Positions 62,058 to 64,000 of a stretch of DNA of 64,000 bases are shown piece after piece. The position numbers and the translations under genes are program-made. How positions within the stretch are numbered: the first letter of the stretch is position 1; the number at the start of each line of letters is the position of its first letter. This stretch comes from JAFDZV01 sp964455525 (GTDB lineage Bacteria > Bacteroidota > Ignavibacteria > OLB7), in the NCBI GenBank assembly GCA_964455525.1, contig CAYVWR010000001.1, positions 1,054,001 to 1,118,000 on the forward strand, given 5' to 3'. Under the pieces are notes generated by a model. The model ran no database searches and was not told the DNA's origin. It saw only the letters and a list, made by a program, of their open reading frames with translations.

Positions 62058-62633
62058 AATCAGGCTTCCTTTCCTTATCGATAGAGGGAACACTCACCGC
62101 AGGCAGCCGGTACAACAAGGCAGGCCATACATTCCACCATCGGATCGCCGGCACAGGGCATGGTAGATATCCATCCCGGCCGGCACCCGCCGATCCTCTA
62201 CGGTGGCAACGGGAGCGTCCGGGCGCGCCGCCTGTGTATCCAGCCCTGGAATGTGCAATTCACCCTGGAACCGAGCACCCCCCGTATATGGCGGCATGCT
62301 CGGTATACAATGTGTCGAGAACCTCAGCGGTACAATGCCATTCCCACTTCATATTCCCTCGATATGAAAGAAGGCGACCTATACAGTCACCATCGGGTGG
62401 CGTTGTTGTGCTACAAACAACGGCGCCATCCTCCGGCTGGCCTTGCACATCCTTGGTTCTCGACAGACAAGGGAGGCATTCCGAAAGCCAGGTTGGTATA
62501 TGCATCGCGCAATTGCATCAGGCTCTCTCGGCGCCCACCGAGCCCTTGACATCACGCGTCACACCATACCTCTGTGCGCTTCCTGATATCCCTCTCTCAC
62601 CACATGCAAGCCCTGTATCAACACCAGGGCGCA
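62058..62633. other. Noncoding stretch
   Basis: 576 bp between the PKD/T9SS gene start and the anti-sigma-like gene stop (both minus). Short frames on both strands, among them 62260-62505 (-) and 62160-62549 (+), overlap each other and show no signals. No promoter recognised. Confidence 0.45.
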
Positions 62634-63389
62634 TCATCTGCTGTTCCTGGGTGGATCGACTTGCACGTCGATATTGAACCCATTTTTTGGTTTGGCATCC
62701 CCAGCTCGTGTGTTCCGGCCATCGGCGGTTGCGGAGGCCGGGCCACGATCGGGTGAGAGATTGCCCTGATCGGCCGCCGACGGTGTTGTGCGCTGGCCCA
62801 TCTCTTCCTGGCTCGCCCCCTGTTTGGACAACGTCGTACGGCTCGATTTATCCTGCACCGGTCCCGCTTCTATCTGCGGCAGACTCTCCTTTAGCGAGGG
62901 CGCAGGCAACGGCATGCTTATCTGCTGTGGCATGGCTCCCCCAAGAGTGTCGTGCGCCTCCCCTGAAACGATTCCAGGGGCAGCATTCGGCAGCACATCC
63001 GGCTCCGCCCAAGGGTTCACGACGATCACGCCCACCACAAACAGTGCGGTGGCTCCCGCAGCGGCGAGCCATCTGGCCCAAACCGATCCGAATGAACCTG
63101 CCGACGGCAGAGGCTCGGCACCGGAAACGGCCGAAGAAGCATCCGAGACCACGGTTCCCACCGATGCATTTGCCAGCACCCCTATCATATGCGTACGAAG
63201 CGATGCATACGACACCACATCAGCGGCCCGATCCTTGTACACGGCACTTTCCACCACTTTATAGGCTTTCAGTTCCGTCCGCAATTCGCTGTTGGCAGCC
63301 ACCTCGATCAGAAACTCCTGCTCTTCCAAGGAGGTCATGGTCCCATCAAGGTAACGCTCGATAAGTTGCTCACGTTCAGACCGTTTCAC
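62634..63389 (-). CDS. Anti-sigma-like membrane protein
   Basis: The start is GTG 63389, overlapping the sigma-factor stop (GTGA). The 251-residue protein has an N-terminal cytoplasmic domain (LIERYLDGTMTSLEEQEFLIEVAANSELRTEL; anti-sigma-type), a single span (~107-123, WLAAAGATALFVVGVIV) and a long Pro/Ser/Gly-rich periplasmic part ending DIDVQVDPPRNSR-like. By position and layout it is the anti-sigma factor for the adjacent ECF sigma. What it senses is unknown. Confidence 0.75.
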   Translation of the reverse strand: MKRSEREQLIERYLDGTMTSLEEQEFLIEVAANSELRTELKAYKVVESAVYKDRAADVVSYASLRTHMIGVLANASVGTVVSDASSAVSGAEPLPSAGSFGSVWARWLAAAGATALFVVGVIVVNPWAEPDVLPNAAPGIVSGEAHDTLGGAMPQQISMPLPAPSLKESLPQIEAGPVQDKSSRTTLSKQGASQEEMGQRTTPSAADQGNLSPDRGPASATADGRNTRAGDAKPKNGFNIDVQVDPPRNSR

Positions 63390-64000
63390 TCGTGATCCTC
63401 CGTATTGCTCTGTTCATCCTGCAAACGATTCTCGTCCAGCTCGATAAGGGCGGCAATGATTCTTTTAAGCTGCCTTCTGGCCCGCCAGGCACGGGTTCTG
63501 ACCGCACCGTGCGATTCGCCCACCATCTGCGCGATCTCTTCAAATTTATAGCCTGAGTACGCATACAAGATCAAGACCTCACGCTGGTCGAGCGGCAAGC
63601 GTTCCATAGCGATCATCACAAGCTCTTCCATGTGCGACAACTCGCCTGGCATGGTGCTGGGATGTTGCATCTCGGAGAGGCTGTCAAGAGAGAGATGTTG
63701 TCGGCGATCTCTGATATGATTCAGGCAGAGATTCCGGGCCATCCAGTATAGTAGGCCCAATGGATTGTGCGGCGGGCTTTTCCCATCTCCACGAAGCAGG
63801 GCCACCTTCTCCCAGAGATCCTGCATAATATCCTCGACACGGTGGGGATCACCGATCATCTTTCGGCAATATCGCCCCAACCGGGGTGTGTGCCGATCGA
63901 ACAGTTCGATGAACGCAGCATTATCCCCTTCGAGGAATCGGGCAAATACCGCCGCATCATCATCGGCAGCCCCTGATCCCTCTACAGTTCCCTTCCGCTT
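63386..64000 (-). CDS. ECF-type RNA polymerase sigma factor (5' end beyond the window)
   Basis: The frame is open from base 63386 to the right edge without a start codon in the last 120 bases, so the N-terminus is outside. Sigma2: AAFIELFDRHTPRLGRYC then DPHRVEDIMQDLWEKVALL; sigma4: LPLDQREVLILYAYSGYKFEEIAQMVGESHGAVRTRAWRARRQLKR. These are the -10 and -35 recognition regions. The stop overlaps the start of the anti-sigma-like gene, which supports a sigma/anti-sigma operon of the envelope-sensing type. The upstream regulon is not visible. Confidence 0.88.
   Translation of the reverse strand, partial: KRKGTVEGSGAADDDAAVFARFLEGDNAAFIELFDRHTPRLGRYCRKMIGDPHRVEDIMQDLWEKVALLRGDGKSPPHNPLGLLYWMARNLCLNHIRDRRQHLSLDSLSEMQHPSTMPGELSHMEELVMIAMERLPLDQREVLILYAYSGYKFEEIAQMVGESHGAVRTRAWRARRQLKRIIAALIELDENRLQDEQSNTEDHE

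Noticed and set aside
62160..62549. 129-codon plus-strand gene in the gap before the anti-sigma gene
   Set aside because: No Shine-Dalgarno and no domain; overlapping frames on the other strand are equally open.

Overview
The window looks like a chromosome segment of a moderately GC-rich bacterium of the Bacteroidota/Chlorobiota superphylum, possibly near Kapabacteria (inference, no database search was possible). The clues are a run of large secreted proteins ending in type IX secretion (T9SS) C-terminal sorting domains, an Omp28-like protein, a TonB-dependent receptor with an N-terminal regulatory domain, an outer-membrane barrel protein resembling DUF6029, and Shine-Dalgarno sites ahead of many genes. 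Most genes are on the minus strand. || Layout. 1-1054: 5' part of an ArgRS-like class I tRNA ligase (cut by the left edge) and a tRNA-Lys(TTT) split in its D-loop by about 290 nt of structured sequence. 1477-3241: three coupled genes (BFD-like 2Fe-2S protein, Dph6-like PP-loop ATPase, ABC-2 permease). 3242-4077: long noncoding stretch with a candidate structured RNA and terminator. 4078-6412: a long aldo/keto reductase and a dolichol/phytol-kinase-type membrane protein. 6694-10964: the widely conserved tilS-hpt-ftsH neighbourhood. 11240-14903: OmpA-family protein, second ABC-2 permease, small FlgD-like protein. 15077-18832: P-loop protein plus lipoprotein, then scpA-scpB. || 19070-23279 (plus strand): CrtC/AttH lipocalin-like lipoprotein, aldehyde dehydrogenase, and a protein made of seven tandem Myb/SANT-like units. 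23546-33354: envelope and DNA-repair genes (nth, Omp28-like, lipoprotein, barrel protein, TlpA-like thioredoxin, TonB receptor). 33614-47999: five consecutive T9SS cargo genes, among them a 2270-residue beta-helix/Ig protein. 48247-51704: TPR protein, tRNA-Arg(CCG), DUF3108 protein, family 9 glycosyltransferase. 51888-54998 (plus): dapB, dapA, rsmG and a Gre-like factor. 55298-58834: class II ribonucleotide reductase nrdJ. 59619-64000: small conserved protein, PKD/T9SS protein, anti-sigma-like protein and an ECF sigma factor running off the right edge. || Themes: envelope and secretion dominate, with several cargo proteins but no recognisable T9SS machinery in the window. Housekeeping genes (ftsH, tilS, hpt, scpAB, nth, dapAB, rsmG, nrdJ) show that this is core chromosome rather than a mobile element; I saw no transposase, integrase, phage gene or CRISPR array. 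The strongest leads for something undescribed are the interrupted tRNA-Lys, the structured noncoding locus at 3.5-3.9 kb, the seven-unit Myb-like protein, the ScpB with a large internal insertion, and the Gre factor lacking the catalytic tip.
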